This document shows positions 15,688 through 23,865 of a stretch of DNA of 64,000 nucleotides, piece by piece. The DNA is from Trebonia sp963843745. GTDB lineage: Bacteria; Actinomycetota; Actinomycetes; Streptosporangiales; Streptosporangiaceae. The stretch covers positions 62,001 to 126,000 of the forward strand of contig CAWJLP010000013.1 in NCBI GenBank assembly GCA_963843745.1, in the 5' to 3' direction. The translations under genes were made by a program, and so were the position numbers. The notes beneath the pieces are model-generated. The model was not told where the DNA came from, made no database searches, and worked only from the letters and a program-made list of their open reading frames with translations. Numbering within the stretch: the first letter of the stretch is position 1; each line of letters opens with the position of its first letter.

Positions 15688-16263
15688 TTAGTCCTGAGTC
15701 TCTGTCTGGGTGTCGCCCGATTCCGGGCTGGCCTGGACCGGGGCGCCGGCCTCGACCTTGGCGCGCAGCGCGTCTGCGAGCAGCGCCATCTGCGTGGGCA
15801 GCGCGTTGAACGTCGCCGCCGCGTTCGACATCGACGCCTTCATCGCGCCGGCCAGCTTGGCCAGCAGCACCTCGCGCGGTTCGAGGTCGGCCAGCTTGCC
15901 GACTTCCGCCGCGGTCAGCGCCTTGCCGTCGAGCACGCCACCCTTGATCACGAGCAGCGGGTTCGCCTTGGCGAAGTCGAGCAGGCCCTTGGCGGCCTGC
16001 GCCACGTCCCCGCTGACGAACGCGATCGCGGACGGCCCAGACAGCAGCGGCGTGAGCTCGTCACCCACGCCCGCCTCGGCAGCCGCGATCTTCGTGAGCG
16101 TGTTCTTCACGACAGAAAACGTGGCGTTGCCCGCGAGGGAGCCGCGCAGGTCCTTCAGCTGTGCCACGGTCAGCCCGCGGTACTCGGTGAGCACCGCGCC
16201 GCTTGACTCGCGGAACTTGCCGGTGAGCTCTTCCACGGCGGCCGTCTTCTCAGCGTTTGCCAT
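15688..16263 (-). CDS. rplJ: 50S ribosomal protein L10
   Basis: L10 anchors the L7/L12 dimers to the ribosomal stalk base. The ATG at 16263 (MANAEKTAAVEELTGKFRES) has a strong GGAAGGAGG Shine-Dalgarno and gives 191 residues. TEYRGLTVAQLKDLR is the 23S rRNA-binding motif; the C-terminal alpha-helix (about residues 140-170) is the L7/L12 attachment site. The leader upstream (16264-16458) is the expected place for autogenous control by L10-L12. Confidence 0.96.
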   Translation of the reverse strand: MANAEKTAAVEELTGKFRESSGAVLTEYRGLTVAQLKDLRGSLAGNATFSVVKNTLTKIAAAEAGVGDELTPLLSGPSAIAFVSGDVAQAAKGLLDFAKANPLLVIKGGVLDGKALTAAEVGKLADLEPREVLLAKLAGAMKASMSNAAATFNALPTQMALLADALRAKVEAGAPVQASPESGDTQTETQD

Positions 16264-16458
16264 GAGCCTCCTTCCCATATGTCGTCCTGCCAGATAGGCA
16301 CCGAAGACGACGAACGCCCCGGCGCAAGGCGCACGGGGCGGCAGCCGCGCAACGCGGCTGAGGCTCACGGTCACCTGCGCGGGATGTCCCTACGGAACCT
16401 TCGGCGCGGCCTCGCGGCCACGCATCCAGCGGTCTTCGGCGTTTTCTACTCTATCAAA
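16264..16458 (-). ncRNA. Putative L10 leader (autoregulatory mRNA leader of rplJL)
   Basis: The 195 bases between the rplA-side hairpin and rplJ contain several potential stems, including CAGCCGCG/CGCGGCTG near 16341-16360 and CGCCCCG/CGGGGCG around 16315-16337. In bacteria this position usually carries the ribosomal-protein leader bound by the L10-L12 complex. The assignment rests on position and local pairing only. Confidence 0.45.
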
Positions 16459-16511
16459 GCCTTAGGTGTGCCATTACAGGTCACTATGCCCCGCGATGAC
16501 ACACCTAAGGC
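16459..16511 (-). terminator. Hairpin downstream of rplA (terminator or attenuator)
   Basis: The 12-base perfect arms 16459-16470 and 16500-16511 (GCCTTAGGTGTG and its complement) enclose a 29-base loop and, on the minus strand, are followed by TTTGAT. It starts 12 bases after the rplA stop and lies before the rplJ leader, so it probably sets the boundary between rplKA and rplJL. Confidence 0.6.
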
Positions 16512-16523
16512 CGTCGGGCCTGG

Positions 16524-17249
16524 CTACGCGGCCGGGGCGGCCGCGTCGTCCTCGGTGAAGCCGCGGGTCCTGTTCGGGTCGACGGGGATGCCGGGCCCCA
16601 TCGTCGTGGTGAACGTGACCTTCTTCAGGTAGCGGCCCTTGGCCGCGGCCGGCTTGAGCCTGATCACTTCGTCCAGCGCCGCGGCGTAGTTCTCCAGCAG
16701 CGCCTTCTTGTCGAACGAGGCCTTGCCGATGATGAAGTGGAGGTTCCCGTGCCGGTCGGTACGGAACTCGATCTTGCCGCCCTTGATGTCGGTGACGGCC
16801 TTGCCCACGTCGGGGGTGACGGTCCCGGTCTTCGGGTTCGGCATCAGGCCGCGCGGGCCGAGCACCCGGCCGAGCCTGCCGACCTTGCCCATCATGTCCG
16901 GCGTGGCGACCACCGCGTCGAAGTCCAGGAAGCCGCCCTGGATCCGTTCGATCAGGTCATCGGAACCCACGTAGTCGGCCCCGGCCGCTTCCGCCTCCGC
17001 CGCGCGGGGGCCGGTCGCGAACACCAGGACGCGGGCCGTCTTGCCGGTACCGTTCGGCAGGTTGACGGTGCCGCGGACCATCTGGTCCTGCTTGCGCGGG
17101 TCGACGCCGAGCCGGAGGTTCACCTCGACGGTCGGGTCGAACTTGGTCACCTGGGTCGCCTTGGCGAGCTCCAGCGCCTGGCCGGGGCTGTACAGCTGCT
17201 CGCGGTTGATCTTCTCCGCGGCGTTCTGGTACGCCTTGCTGCGCTTCAT
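16524..17249 (-). CDS. rplA: 50S ribosomal protein L1
   Basis: L1 forms the mobile stalk by the E site and represses its own operon by binding mRNA. The ATG at 17249 (MKRSKAYQNAAEKINREQLY) follows GGAG and gives 241 residues; the open frame extends 19 codons further upstream but without homology. The conserved segments TARVLVFATG and GLMPNPKTGTVTPDV (about residues 135-149) are present. It lies 104 bases downstream of rplK. Confidence 0.96.
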   Translation of the reverse strand: MKRSKAYQNAAEKINREQLYSPGQALELAKATQVTKFDPTVEVNLRLGVDPRKQDQMVRGTVNLPNGTGKTARVLVFATGPRAAEAEAAGADYVGSDDLIERIQGGFLDFDAVVATPDMMGKVGRLGRVLGPRGLMPNPKTGTVTPDVGKAVTDIKGGKIEFRTDRHGNLHFIIGKASFDKKALLENYAAALDEVIRLKPAAAKGRYLKKVTFTTTMGPGIPVDPNRTRGFTEDDAAAPAA

Positions 17250-17353
17250 AATGCGTCTCCTTTGGTGGAGGTTGTGGTCATCGGGACCCGCGCCAGGTCC
17301 TGCCACTCTTCCCTTTATTCAGAACGTAGGCGGCCGTCTCCCGGCCGCATCGT

Positions 17354-17788
17354 TCAGCCTTCGACCTTGATGCCCATCGAACGGGCGGTGCCCGCGATGA
17401 TCCTCTCGGCGGCCTCGATGTCGTTCGCGTTCAGGTCGGGCATCTTGGTTGCCGCGATCTGGCGTACCTGCGCCGCGGTCAGCGTGCCGACCTTGGTCGT
17501 GTGCGGCGTCGCGCTGCCCTTGTCGACGCCGGCGGCCTTCTTGATCAGCTCGGGCGCGGGCGGCGTCTTCGTGATGAACGTGAACGACCGGTCCTCGTAA
17601 ATCGAGATCTCGACCGGGATGATGTTGCCTCGCTGGGATTCGGTCGCGGCGTTGTACTGCCGGACGAAGTCCATGATGTTGACGCCGTGCGGGCCTAGCG
17701 CGGTGCCGACGGGCGGCGCCGGGGTGGCCGCGCCCGCGGGCAGCTGCACCTTGACGACGGCAGCGAGCTTCTTTCTACGTGGCGGCAT
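17354..17788 (-). CDS. rplK: 50S ribosomal protein L11
   Basis: L11 is at the GTPase-associated centre and is the thiostrepton target. The 144-residue product contains KVQLPAGAATPAPPVGTALG with the N-terminal Pro residues where thiostrepton resistance arises in other bacteria; they look wild type. The C-terminal rRNA-binding domain ends with AERIIAGTARSMGIKVEG. It starts 17 bases after the nusG stop, probably co-transcribed with nusG. Confidence 0.97.
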   Translation of the reverse strand: MPPRRKKLAAVVKVQLPAGAATPAPPVGTALGPHGVNIMDFVRQYNAATESQRGNIIPVEISIYEDRSFTFITKTPPAPELIKKAAGVDKGSATPHTTKVGTLTAAQVRQIAATKMPDLNANDIEAAERIIAGTARSMGIKVEG

Positions 17789-17805
17789 GGTGGTGGTATT
17801 TCCTC

Positions 17806-18594
17806 TCAGATCTTCGACACCTGGTCAAACGACAGTTCCACGGGCGTCTCCCGGCCGAAGATCGACACGAGCACCCGCAGTTTCTGCGTGACCGGGTTGA
17901 CCTCGTTCACGGTCGCGGGAAGCGTCGCGAACGGTCCGTCCATAACGGTAACCGACTCGCCGACCTCGTATTCCGGAGACACCTTCTTGGCGGCCGCCGC
18001 TTGCGCCTGGGTTTCCGCCGGGGCCGGCGCCAGCAGCGCGGCGACCTCGCTGAGCGGCAGCGGCGACGGGCGGCTCGACAAGCCGACGAAGCCGGTAACT
18101 CCAGGGGTGTTCCTGACCACGGCCCAGGACTCGTCGGTGAGGTCCATCCGGACCAGGATGTAGCCGGGCAGCACCTTCTCGTTGACCGTCTGCTTCTTGC
18201 CGCTCTTGATCTCGGTCACCTGATGGGTGGGGACCTCGATCTGGAAGATGTAGTCCTCCATGTTGAGCGACGAGATACGGCTCTCCAGGTTGGTCTTCAC
18301 CCGGTTCTCGTAACCGGCGTAGGAGTGCACCACGTACCAGTCGCCGGGCAGCATGCGCAGTTCGCGGTTGAACTCGGCGACCGCGTCGATCTCCTCGGCA
18401 GGCTCCGCCTCGGCGTCGATCTCCTCGGCAGGCTCCGCCTCGGCGCCCTCGCCGTTCTCGCTGACCAGGGCGTCGGCTTCGGCTGGCTCGTCAACGGAGC
18501 CGGAAGTCTCGTTGGTCACGTCGGCTTCCTCCCCATCCACTGCGTCGGTCGCCGCGTAGTCATCGGTGTGCAGTTGGGACTCGGACACGGTCAC
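17806..18594 (-). CDS. nusG: Transcription termination/antitermination factor NusG
   Basis: NusG binds RNA polymerase through its NGN domain and Rho or S10 through its KOW domain. The 262-residue protein has an acidic, low-complexity N-terminal extension (about 1-70), the NGN domain starting at GDWYVVHSYAGYENRVKTNL (about 83-102) and a C-terminal KOW domain (YEVGESVTVMDGPFATLPAT). The extension contains a perfect 30-bp tandem duplication coding EAEPAEEIDA twice. Acidic extensions are usual in actinobacterial NusG. It follows secE and precedes rplK. Confidence 0.96.
   Translation of the reverse strand: MTVSESQLHTDDYAATDAVDGEEADVTNETSGSVDEPAEADALVSENGEGAEAEPAEEIDAEAEPAEEIDAVAEFNRELRMLPGDWYVVHSYAGYENRVKTNLESRISSLNMEDYIFQIEVPTHQVTEIKSGKKQTVNEKVLPGYILVRMDLTDESWAVVRNTPGVTGFVGLSSRPSPLPLSEVAALLAPAPAETQAQAAAAKKVSPEYEVGESVTVMDGPFATLPATVNEVNPVTQKLRVLVSIFGRETPVELSFDQVSKI
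18383..18442. repeat. 30-bp perfect tandem duplication inside nusG
   Basis: Two identical 30-bp units (18383-18412 and 18413-18442) encode the repeated acidic decapeptide in the NusG extension. The reading frame is kept. This looks like a recent slippage duplication and may vary between strains. Confidence 0.85.
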
Positions 18595-18723
18595 TCACTC
18601 TCTTGTTCTGCTCGCTGGGCCAGCGCTCACCCGGCCACTCGCCCCGCGAGGGAACCCCGGTGATTATCGTCCCGCGCTGCGTGCGCGCTGCGCGGGGCCA
18701 CCCGGGGCGTCCCGGATCTCGCG

Positions 18724-18975
18724 CTAGCCGAAGACCCAGAACATCAGCTTGGTGAACCCGTAGTCGAGCGTCAGGACGATCGTGCTCATGAAAATGATGA
18801 ACACGATCGCCACGGCCGTATAGGTCGCGAGCTCGTTACGGGTCGGCCAGATCACCTTCCGGAGTTCCGATACCACCTGCCTGGTGAACAAGGCGGGCGT
18901 CGTCCGGTCCTGCTTGGCGCCACGGCCGGACCCGTTGCGTCGCTCCGCGCTCTGGCCTCGCGTCTGGGTTGCCAT
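18724..18975 (-). CDS. secE: Preprotein translocase subunit SecE
   Basis: SecE clamps SecY in the Sec translocon. The ATG at 18975 (MATQTRGQSAERR) gives 83 residues with a basic N-terminal half, the conserved amphipathic helix VVSELRKVIWPTRNELATYT (about 42-61) and one membrane span (AVAIVFIIFMSTIVLTLDYG). The open frame continues upstream into the tRNA region without homology. It lies between tRNA-Trp and nusG, the standard bacterial order. Confidence 0.95.
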   Translation of the reverse strand: MATQTRGQSAERRNGSGRGAKQDRTTPALFTRQVVSELRKVIWPTRNELATYTAVAIVFIIFMSTIVLTLDYGFTKLMFWVFG

Positions 18976-19053
18976 GTCCTCACCTATGCAGTACTGAACG
19001 GAACACCACGCGCGGGCCAGCCAGACCACAGTGGTCCAGCAGGTCAGCGCTGG

Positions 19054-19126
19054 CAGGGCAGGAGGGACTCGAACCCCCAACCGCCGGTTTTGGAGACCGG
19101 GACTCTACCAATTGAGCTACTGCCCT
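19054..19126 (-). tRNA. tRNA-Trp (CCA anticodon)
   Basis: The minus strand folds into a full cloverleaf: acceptor AGGGCAG pairs with CTGCCCT, the D-arm starts TAGCTCAATTGGTAGAG, the anticodon loop is CTCCAAAA with CCA, and the T-arm contains GGTTCGAGTCC. The discriminator is G, as expected for tRNA-Trp, and a CCA end is encoded at 19053-19051. It lies just upstream of secE, with which it may be co-transcribed. Confidence 0.96.
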
Positions 19127-19247
19127 CCGGTTTGCAATCACCAGAGTGTACGCCGAACGCACCACTTGCGTCGAACCGAAGCGTTCACGCGCCCCGGGAG
19201 ACGAAACCAGTTGCAGGGCATCCAGCGGAGGGTGACACCATATATGC

Positions 19248-20454
19248 ATGCCAACCACGAGAATATCGGCCCGCGTGTCCGCCATCTCCGAGTCCGCGAC
19301 CCTGGCCGTAGATGCGAAAGCCAAGGCGCTGAAGGCGGCCGGACGGCCGGTCATCGGGTTCGGCGCAGGCGAGCCCGACTTCCCGACGCCTGACTACATC
19401 GTCGAGGCCGCCAGGCAGGCGACGGCGGAGCCGCGGTTCCACAAGTACACCCCGGCCGCCGGCCTGCCCGAGCTGCGCAAGGCCGTCGCCGAGAAGACCG
19501 CGCGCGACTCCGGGTACGCGGTGACCGCGGACCAGGTGCTCGTCACCAACGGGGGCAAGCAGGCCGTGTACCAGACGTTCGCCACGCTGCTCGACGAGGG
19601 CGACGAAGCACTGCTGCCCGCGCCTTACTGGACCACGTACCCGGAGGCGATCGCGCTGGCCGGCGGCAAGTCCGTCATCGTTCCCACCGACGAGACCACC
19701 GGTTACCTGGCCTCGGTCGAGGACCTCGACGCGGCGTGCACCGAGCGCACCAAGCTGCTCGTGTTCGTCTCCCCGTCCAACCCGACCGGCGCCGTCTACT
19801 CACCCGAGCAGGTCAGGGCCATCGGCGAGTGGGCCGCCGCCAAGGGCATCTGGGTGGTCACCGACGAGATTTATGAGCACCTGGTCTACGGCGACGCGAC
19901 GTTCTCCTCGATTCCGGTCCAGGCGCCGGAGATCGCCGACCGGTGCGTCGTGCTCAACGGCGTGGCCAAGACGTACGCCATGACCGGCTGGCGGGTCGGC
20001 TGGATGATCGGCCCCAAGGACGTGATCAAGGCCGCGACGAACCTGCAGAGCCACATGACCTCGAACGTGGCGAACGTCTCGCAGGCGGCGGCGCTGGCCG
20101 CGGTGTCCGGCGATCTGTCCGCGGTCGAGGCCATGAGAGAGGCCTTCGACCGGCGCAGGAAGACGATCGTCCGGATGCTCAACGAGATCCCCGGGGTCAC
20201 CTGCCCGGAGCCGCTCGGCGCGTTCTACGCCTATCCGAGCGTCAAGGGCGTGCTTGGCAAGGAGATCGCCGGGCAGCGGCCGCAAACGTCGTTCTGAGCT
20301 GGCCAGCCTCATCCTGGACGAGGCCGAAGTTGCCGTGGTTCCCGGCGAGGCGTTCGGGACGCCCGGGTACTTCCGGATGTCGTACGCGCTCGGGGACGCG
20401 GATCTCGAAGAAGGCGTTACCCGCATCGGCAAGCTGCTCGCTGACGCGCGCTAA
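19248..20454 (+). pseudogene. Aspartate-type aminotransferase (class I), apparent +1 frameshift near the 3' end
   Basis: This PLP enzyme would move amino groups between aspartate and 2-oxoglutarate or a similar pair. The first frame (19248-20297) holds YTPAAGLPELRK, SPSNPTGAVY and the PLP-lysine segment GVAKTYAMTGWRVGW. It then stops after GQRPQTSF, while the missing C-terminus (SELASLILDEAEVAVVPGEA through YALGDAD) continues in the next frame to 20454. One extra T in GTCGTTCTGAG near 20290-20293 explains the break. All catalytic residues precede it. Because this gene is normally important in actinobacteria, a consensus error is as likely as real inactivation. Confidence 0.85.
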
Positions 20455-20485
20455 GGAGGTGCGGGTGCGCCCCGCACCTCCTTAG
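20451..20485 (+). terminator. Terminator hairpin after the aminotransferase gene
   Basis: A 15-base perfect stem (20451-20465 with 20471-20485) and 5-base loop overlaps the aminotransferase stop codon and ends 13 bases before the adenosine deaminase ATG. Only a short AGAGTCAT sequence follows. Confidence 0.8.
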
Positions 20486-20497
20486 AGTCATAGGGCA

Positions 20498-21511
20498 ATG
20501 ACTCACGATCTTGTGGCGCTTCCCAAGGCGCATCTGCATTTGCATCTCACTGGCGCTATGCGCCATTCGACGCTGGTGGAGCTAGCGCGGACGCACGGGG
20601 TGTCGTTGCCGCCAGCGCTCACGCAGGATTGGCCGCCGCAGTTGTCTACCGTCGACGAGCGTGGCTGGTTCAGGTTTCAGCGTTTGTATGACACTGCGCG
20701 GTCAGTCTTGCGGACTCCTGATGACCTCTATCGGCTTGTCAGGGAGATCGCCGAGGATGAGCGCGCTGAAGGGTCGGGGTGGCTCGAGCTTCAGGCCGAT
20801 CCTTCTGGTTACGCCAGCCGGCATGGCGGGGTTACCGCCTTTACTGAGTTGCTGCTGGATGCGGCTGCTGTCGCTTCGCAGGCGATTGGGGTTGGGGTCG
20901 CCATCGTTGTCGCGGCCAACCGGACTCGCCATCCGATGGATGCGCGGATGCTCGCCCGGCTTGCCGCGCAGTTCGCGGGGCGGGGCGTGGTTGGGTTCGG
21001 GCTGTCTAATGATGAGCGGCGCGGTCCCGCGGAGGAGTTTGAGCGGGCGTTCGGGATTGCCGGCCGGGCTGGATTGCTGCTCGTGCCGCATAGCGGGGAG
21101 TTGCTCGGGGCGGCCAGCGTTACGGCGACGCTGGACCGCCTGCGGCCTGACCGGATCGGGCACGGCGTGCGTGCCGTTGAGGATCCTGAGGTCGTCAAGC
21201 GGATCGCCAGCGCTGGCATCACGCTGGAGATTTGCCCGTCGTCGAATGTGGCGCTTGGCGTCGCGCCCGACGCGGCCTCAGTTCCTGTGCGCACCTTGTT
21301 CGAGGCCGGCGTGCCGGTCGCGCTCGGGGCCGATGATCCGCTGCTATTCGGCCGGCGCCTGGTTAAGCAGTACGAGATCGCCCGCGACGTGCACGAGTTC
21401 ACTCCTCACGAGCTAGCCGACCTCGCCCGTATGTCGGTCCTGGGCTCCGCCGCCCCCGAGTCGGTCCGCACCCGCCTGCTCGCCGCCATCGACGCCTGGC
21501 TGAACTCCTAG
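20498..21511 (+). CDS. Adenosine deaminase-like amidohydrolase
   Basis: Members of this family remove the 6-amino group of adenosine or related purines using a metal ion. The 337-residue protein has metal ligands H14 and H16 (PKAHLHLHLTG), PHSGE with the ligand His and catalytic Glu, RIGHG, EICPSSN and GADDP with the two Asp residues. The usual Asp in HVHLDG is Thr18 here, and the conserved KAE is KAH, so the substrate may differ from adenosine. It is monocistronic after a terminator. No signal peptide is seen. Confidence 0.85.
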   Translation: MTHDLVALPKAHLHLHLTGAMRHSTLVELARTHGVSLPPALTQDWPPQLSTVDERGWFRFQRLYDTARSVLRTPDDLYRLVREIAEDERAEGSGWLELQADPSGYASRHGGVTAFTELLLDAAAVASQAIGVGVAIVVAANRTRHPMDARMLARLAAQFAGRGVVGFGLSNDERRGPAEEFERAFGIAGRAGLLLVPHSGELLGAASVTATLDRLRPDRIGHGVRAVEDPEVVKRIASAGITLEICPSSNVALGVAPDAASVPVRTLFEAGVPVALGADDPLLFGRRLVKQYEIARDVHEFTPHELADLARMSVLGSAAPESVRTRLLAAIDAWLNS

Positions 21512-21535
21512 CCCTCCGAGCAGCTCGCTCTAAAG

Positions 21536-21633
21536 GTGGTCGATGCAACATCGTCGACGTTGGGGGTGACTGGCATAGGTGGTGGATGGGCCATCGTCCC
21601 CCCTCTTTGGCGGTCGATGGTCCATCGACCGCC
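21536..21633. repeat. Cluster of CGATG/CATCG palindromes related to the 7.2-kb repeat
   Basis: The segment contains GTGGTCGATG-CA-ACATCGTC at 21536, a GATGG-G-CCATC palindrome near 21585-21596, and a perfect 12-bp-arm palindrome at 21609-21633 (GGCGGTCGATGG, T, complement). The first copy matches the sequence at 7157 in 20 or more of about 24 positions. It lies between the convergent adenosine deaminase and murB genes. Confidence 0.7.
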
Positions 21634-21636
21634 TTT

Positions 21637-21690
21637 GATGGGGTGGCGGTGGGGGGCGTTTGTGATGGGGTGGCGGTGGGGGGCGTTTGG
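21637..21690. repeat. 27-bp G-rich tandem repeat
   Basis: Two 27-bp units (21637-21663, 21664-21690) differ only at the last base; a third, partial unit follows. Each is strongly G-rich on the plus strand (GGGG and GGGGGG runs). It lies just after the murB stop. Confidence 0.75.
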
Positions 21691-21723
21691 ACGGGTGGCG
21701 GCAGAGGGTGCGCTTGGGGCGGC

Positions 21724-22767
21724 TCAGAGGGTGGCGCCGATCAGGGTGGGTTCGGGGTCCAGGGTGACGTCGAAGGTCGCGCGGACGCCGTCGCGGATCT
21801 CGCGGGCCAGGGTGAGCAGGTCCGCCGTCGTCGCACCGCCGGCGTTGATCAGGGCGAGCGTGTGCTTGGACGACACCCGCGCCCGGCCGGGCGCGCCGTA
21901 GCCCTTGCCGAAGCCGGCCCGCTCGATCAGCCACGCCGCGGGCACCTTCACCTTCCCGTCCCCGGCGTCGAACCTGGGCACCGGCACGGTCGCCACGGCA
22001 GCCACCCTGGCGAACTGCTCCGCGTCGAGCACCGGGTTCGTGAAGAAGGAGCCGGCGCTCCTGGTGTCCGGGTCGCCAGGGTTGAGCACCATTCCCTTGC
22101 GTGCCCTTATCTTCAGCACTCCGGAACGGACCTCGCCGACTCCCGCGCGCTCCCCCATGCGCACGTCGAGCTCGGCCGCGAGTTCGGCGTACTTCACCGG
22201 CATCGACCGCGTGTCCCTGGTGAGGCGGAACGTCACCGCGAGCACCGCGTACCGCGCCGGGTGCCGCTTGAAGAAGCTGGTGCGGTAGGCGAAGTGGCAC
22301 GATCCGTTCGGGATGACCTGAATCTGGCTTGTCCGCCGGTCGAATGCCCGCACGCTCGTGATGACCTCAGCCACCTCATGCCCGTACGCGCCGACATTCT
22401 GGATCGGGGTGGCCCCGGCGCGGCCAGGGATGCCGGACAGGCATTCGACGCCCGCGAGTCCCTCGGCCACCACGGCCGCCACCACGTCGTCCCAGTCCTC
22501 GCCCGCCGCGACCGTGACGTCGACGCCGTCCTGGCCGTCGGCGGCCGCCGCGTAGCCGACGCCGCGGATGTTCACGTGCACGACCGAGCCGGGGAAGCCC
22601 TCGTCGGCGATGACCAGGTTGCTGCCGCCGCCCAGGATCAGGACCGGCTCGCCGGCCGCGTCGGCGGCCTGGACCGCGTCGATCAGGGCGGCTTCGCCCG
22701 GGGCGTCGGTAAAGGCCTTCGCCGGGCCGCCGAGGCCGAGCGTCGTGTAGTCGGCCAGCAGGGTCAC
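21724..22767 (-). CDS. murB: UDP-N-acetylenolpyruvoylglucosamine reductase
   Basis: MurB reduces UDP-GlcNAc-enolpyruvate to UDP-MurNAc using FAD and NADPH, the second step of peptidoglycan synthesis. The 347-residue protein has the FAD-binding LILGGGSNLVIADEGFPG, ECLSGIPGRAGATPIQNVGA, and SAGSFFTNPV with the catalytic Ser. The C-terminal region matches type I MurB. GTG at 22767 overlaps the stop of the upstream MaoC gene by four bases, so the genes are coupled in a unit from rpmG. Confidence 0.95.
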   Translation of the reverse strand: MTLLADYTTLGLGGPAKAFTDAPGEAALIDAVQAADAAGEPVLILGGGSNLVIADEGFPGSVVHVNIRGVGYAAAADGQDGVDVTVAAGEDWDDVVAAVVAEGLAGVECLSGIPGRAGATPIQNVGAYGHEVAEVITSVRAFDRRTSQIQVIPNGSCHFAYRTSFFKRHPARYAVLAVTFRLTRDTRSMPVKYAELAAELDVRMGERAGVGEVRSGVLKIRARKGMVLNPGDPDTRSAGSFFTNPVLDAEQFARVAAVATVPVPRFDAGDGKVKVPAAWLIERAGFGKGYGAPGRARVSSKHTLALINAGGATTADLLTLAREIRDGVRATFDVTLDPEPTLIGATL

Positions 22768-23186
22768 GGGAGGCGGACGACGGCGCGGGAGCGGGTCAGC
22801 ACCTTCGTGTCGCCGGACCTGGCCACGACGTCGACGGCGACCTTGTTGTCCCCGAGCTTCTCGGTGACCGTGCCGCTGACCTCTATTGTCGCGCCCTGCT
22901 CGTCGTCGGGGACCGGGACCAGGCCGGAGAACCGGACGCCGAATTCGAGGACCGCGCCGGGGTCACCAGCCCATTCGGTGACGAACTTGCCCGCCTGCGC
23001 CATCGTGTACATGCCGTGCGCGATGACGCCGGGCAGGCCGACGGAGCGGGCGAGGCGCTCATTCCAGTGGATGACGTTGAAATCACCGGATGCCCCGCAG
23101 TACTTCACCAGGTCGAGGCGAGTGGCGCGGTAGCTCTTGCCCGGGATCTGGGTGCCGGGTTCCACGTCGGCGTACTTGACCGTCAT
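22764..23186 (-). CDS. MaoC-fold (R)-hydratase subunit, HadB-like
   Basis: The 140-residue hot-dog protein has the hydratase-2 motif with catalytic Asp and His in GASGDFNVIHWNERLARSVG (about 32-51), followed by GVIAHGMYTMAQAGKF. With its partner it probably dehydrates beta-hydroxyacyl thioesters, as HadAB do in mycobacteria. It follows the HadA-like gene by five bases and overlaps murB by four. The substrate is not evident outside mycolic-acid producers; this gene pair beside murB is common in actinobacteria. Confidence 0.88.
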   Translation of the reverse strand: MTVKYADVEPGTQIPGKSYRATRLDLVKYCGASGDFNVIHWNERLARSVGLPGVIAHGMYTMAQAGKFVTEWAGDPGAVLEFGVRFSGLVPVPDDEQGATIEVSGTVTEKLGDNKVAVDVVARSGDTKVLTRSRAVVRLP

Positions 23187-23191
23187 CGTGC

Positions 23192-23635
23192 CTACTTTCC
23201 GCGCTCGACCAGCGTGGACTTCGCGGTGCAGACGTGCTCGCCGTCGGTGGTGCTGATGTCGGTGGACGTCACGAGCATCGACATGGCGCCGACTGCCCTG
23301 ATCGACTCGACCGTGGTCGTCGCGACCACCACGTCGCCAGCGTGCAGCGGGCGGCTGTGGCTGAAGCTCTCCTCGCCGTGCACGACCATCGAATAGTCGA
23401 GCCCGAGGCCCGGCTCTGAGTGCATGGAGGCGGTCGACGCCATGGCGATCACGATCGCCATCGTCGGCGGCGCGATAACGTCGGGGTACCCGGCCCGCTG
23501 GGCGGCTGCTTTGTCCCTGCACAGCTCGCTAGACTCGCCGATCGCGTCGGCGAACTCGGCGATCTTGACCCGGCTGACCTCGTAGGGCTCGCCAGGCCCG
23601 AAGACCCGGCCGACGAACTCCTTGTTCAGGGCCAC
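23192..23635 (-). CDS. MaoC-like dehydratase N-terminal-type subunit, HadA-like
   Basis: The 147-residue product (GTG start; ALNKEFVGRVFGPGEPYEVS) matches the non-catalytic hot-dog partner of HadB, with VIAPPTMAIVIAM and SFSHSRPLHAGDVVVATTTV. It lacks the Asp-His hydratase motif, as expected for the substrate-binding partner in this heterodimer. It lies 19 bases after rpmG and five bases before the catalytic subunit. Confidence 0.85.
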   Translation of the reverse strand: MALNKEFVGRVFGPGEPYEVSRVKIAEFADAIGESSELCRDKAAAQRAGYPDVIAPPTMAIVIAMASTASMHSEPGLGLDYSMVVHGEESFSHSRPLHAGDVVVATTTVESIRAVGAMSMLVTSTDISTTDGEHVCTAKSTLVERGK

Positions 23636-23654
23636 CTGGCGTCCGGGCCCGCGG

Positions 23655-23819
23655 TTAGCGGGTCTCGCGGTGCGCCGTGTGGCAGCGGCACCAGGGGCAG
23701 TACTTCTTCAGCTCGAGGCGGTCCGGGTCGTTGCGCCGGTTCTTCTTGGTGATGTAGTTACGGCGCTTGCACTCCTGGCAAGCCAGCGTGATCTTCGGCC
23801 GGACGTCGGTGGCAGCCAC
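23655..23819 (-). CDS. rpmG: 50S ribosomal protein L33, zinc-binding (C+) form
   Basis: A small ORF of 54 codons from GTG at 23819 reads AATDVRPKITLACQECKRRN and ends CHTAHRETR. Two CxxC pairs (C14/C17 and C41/C44) mark the zinc-binding form; many actinobacteria also have a cysteine-free copy induced by zinc starvation. GGAAGG lies upstream of the start. It is the first protein gene of the rpmG-MaoC-MaoC-murB unit and follows tRNA-Met. Confidence 0.95.
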   Translation of the reverse strand: MAATDVRPKITLACQECKRRNYITKKNRRNDPDRLELKKYCPWCRCHTAHRETR

Positions 23820-23865
23820 GGTGGAGTGCCTTCCTTTACGACAGTGTGGTGGGGACCTGAACGGG

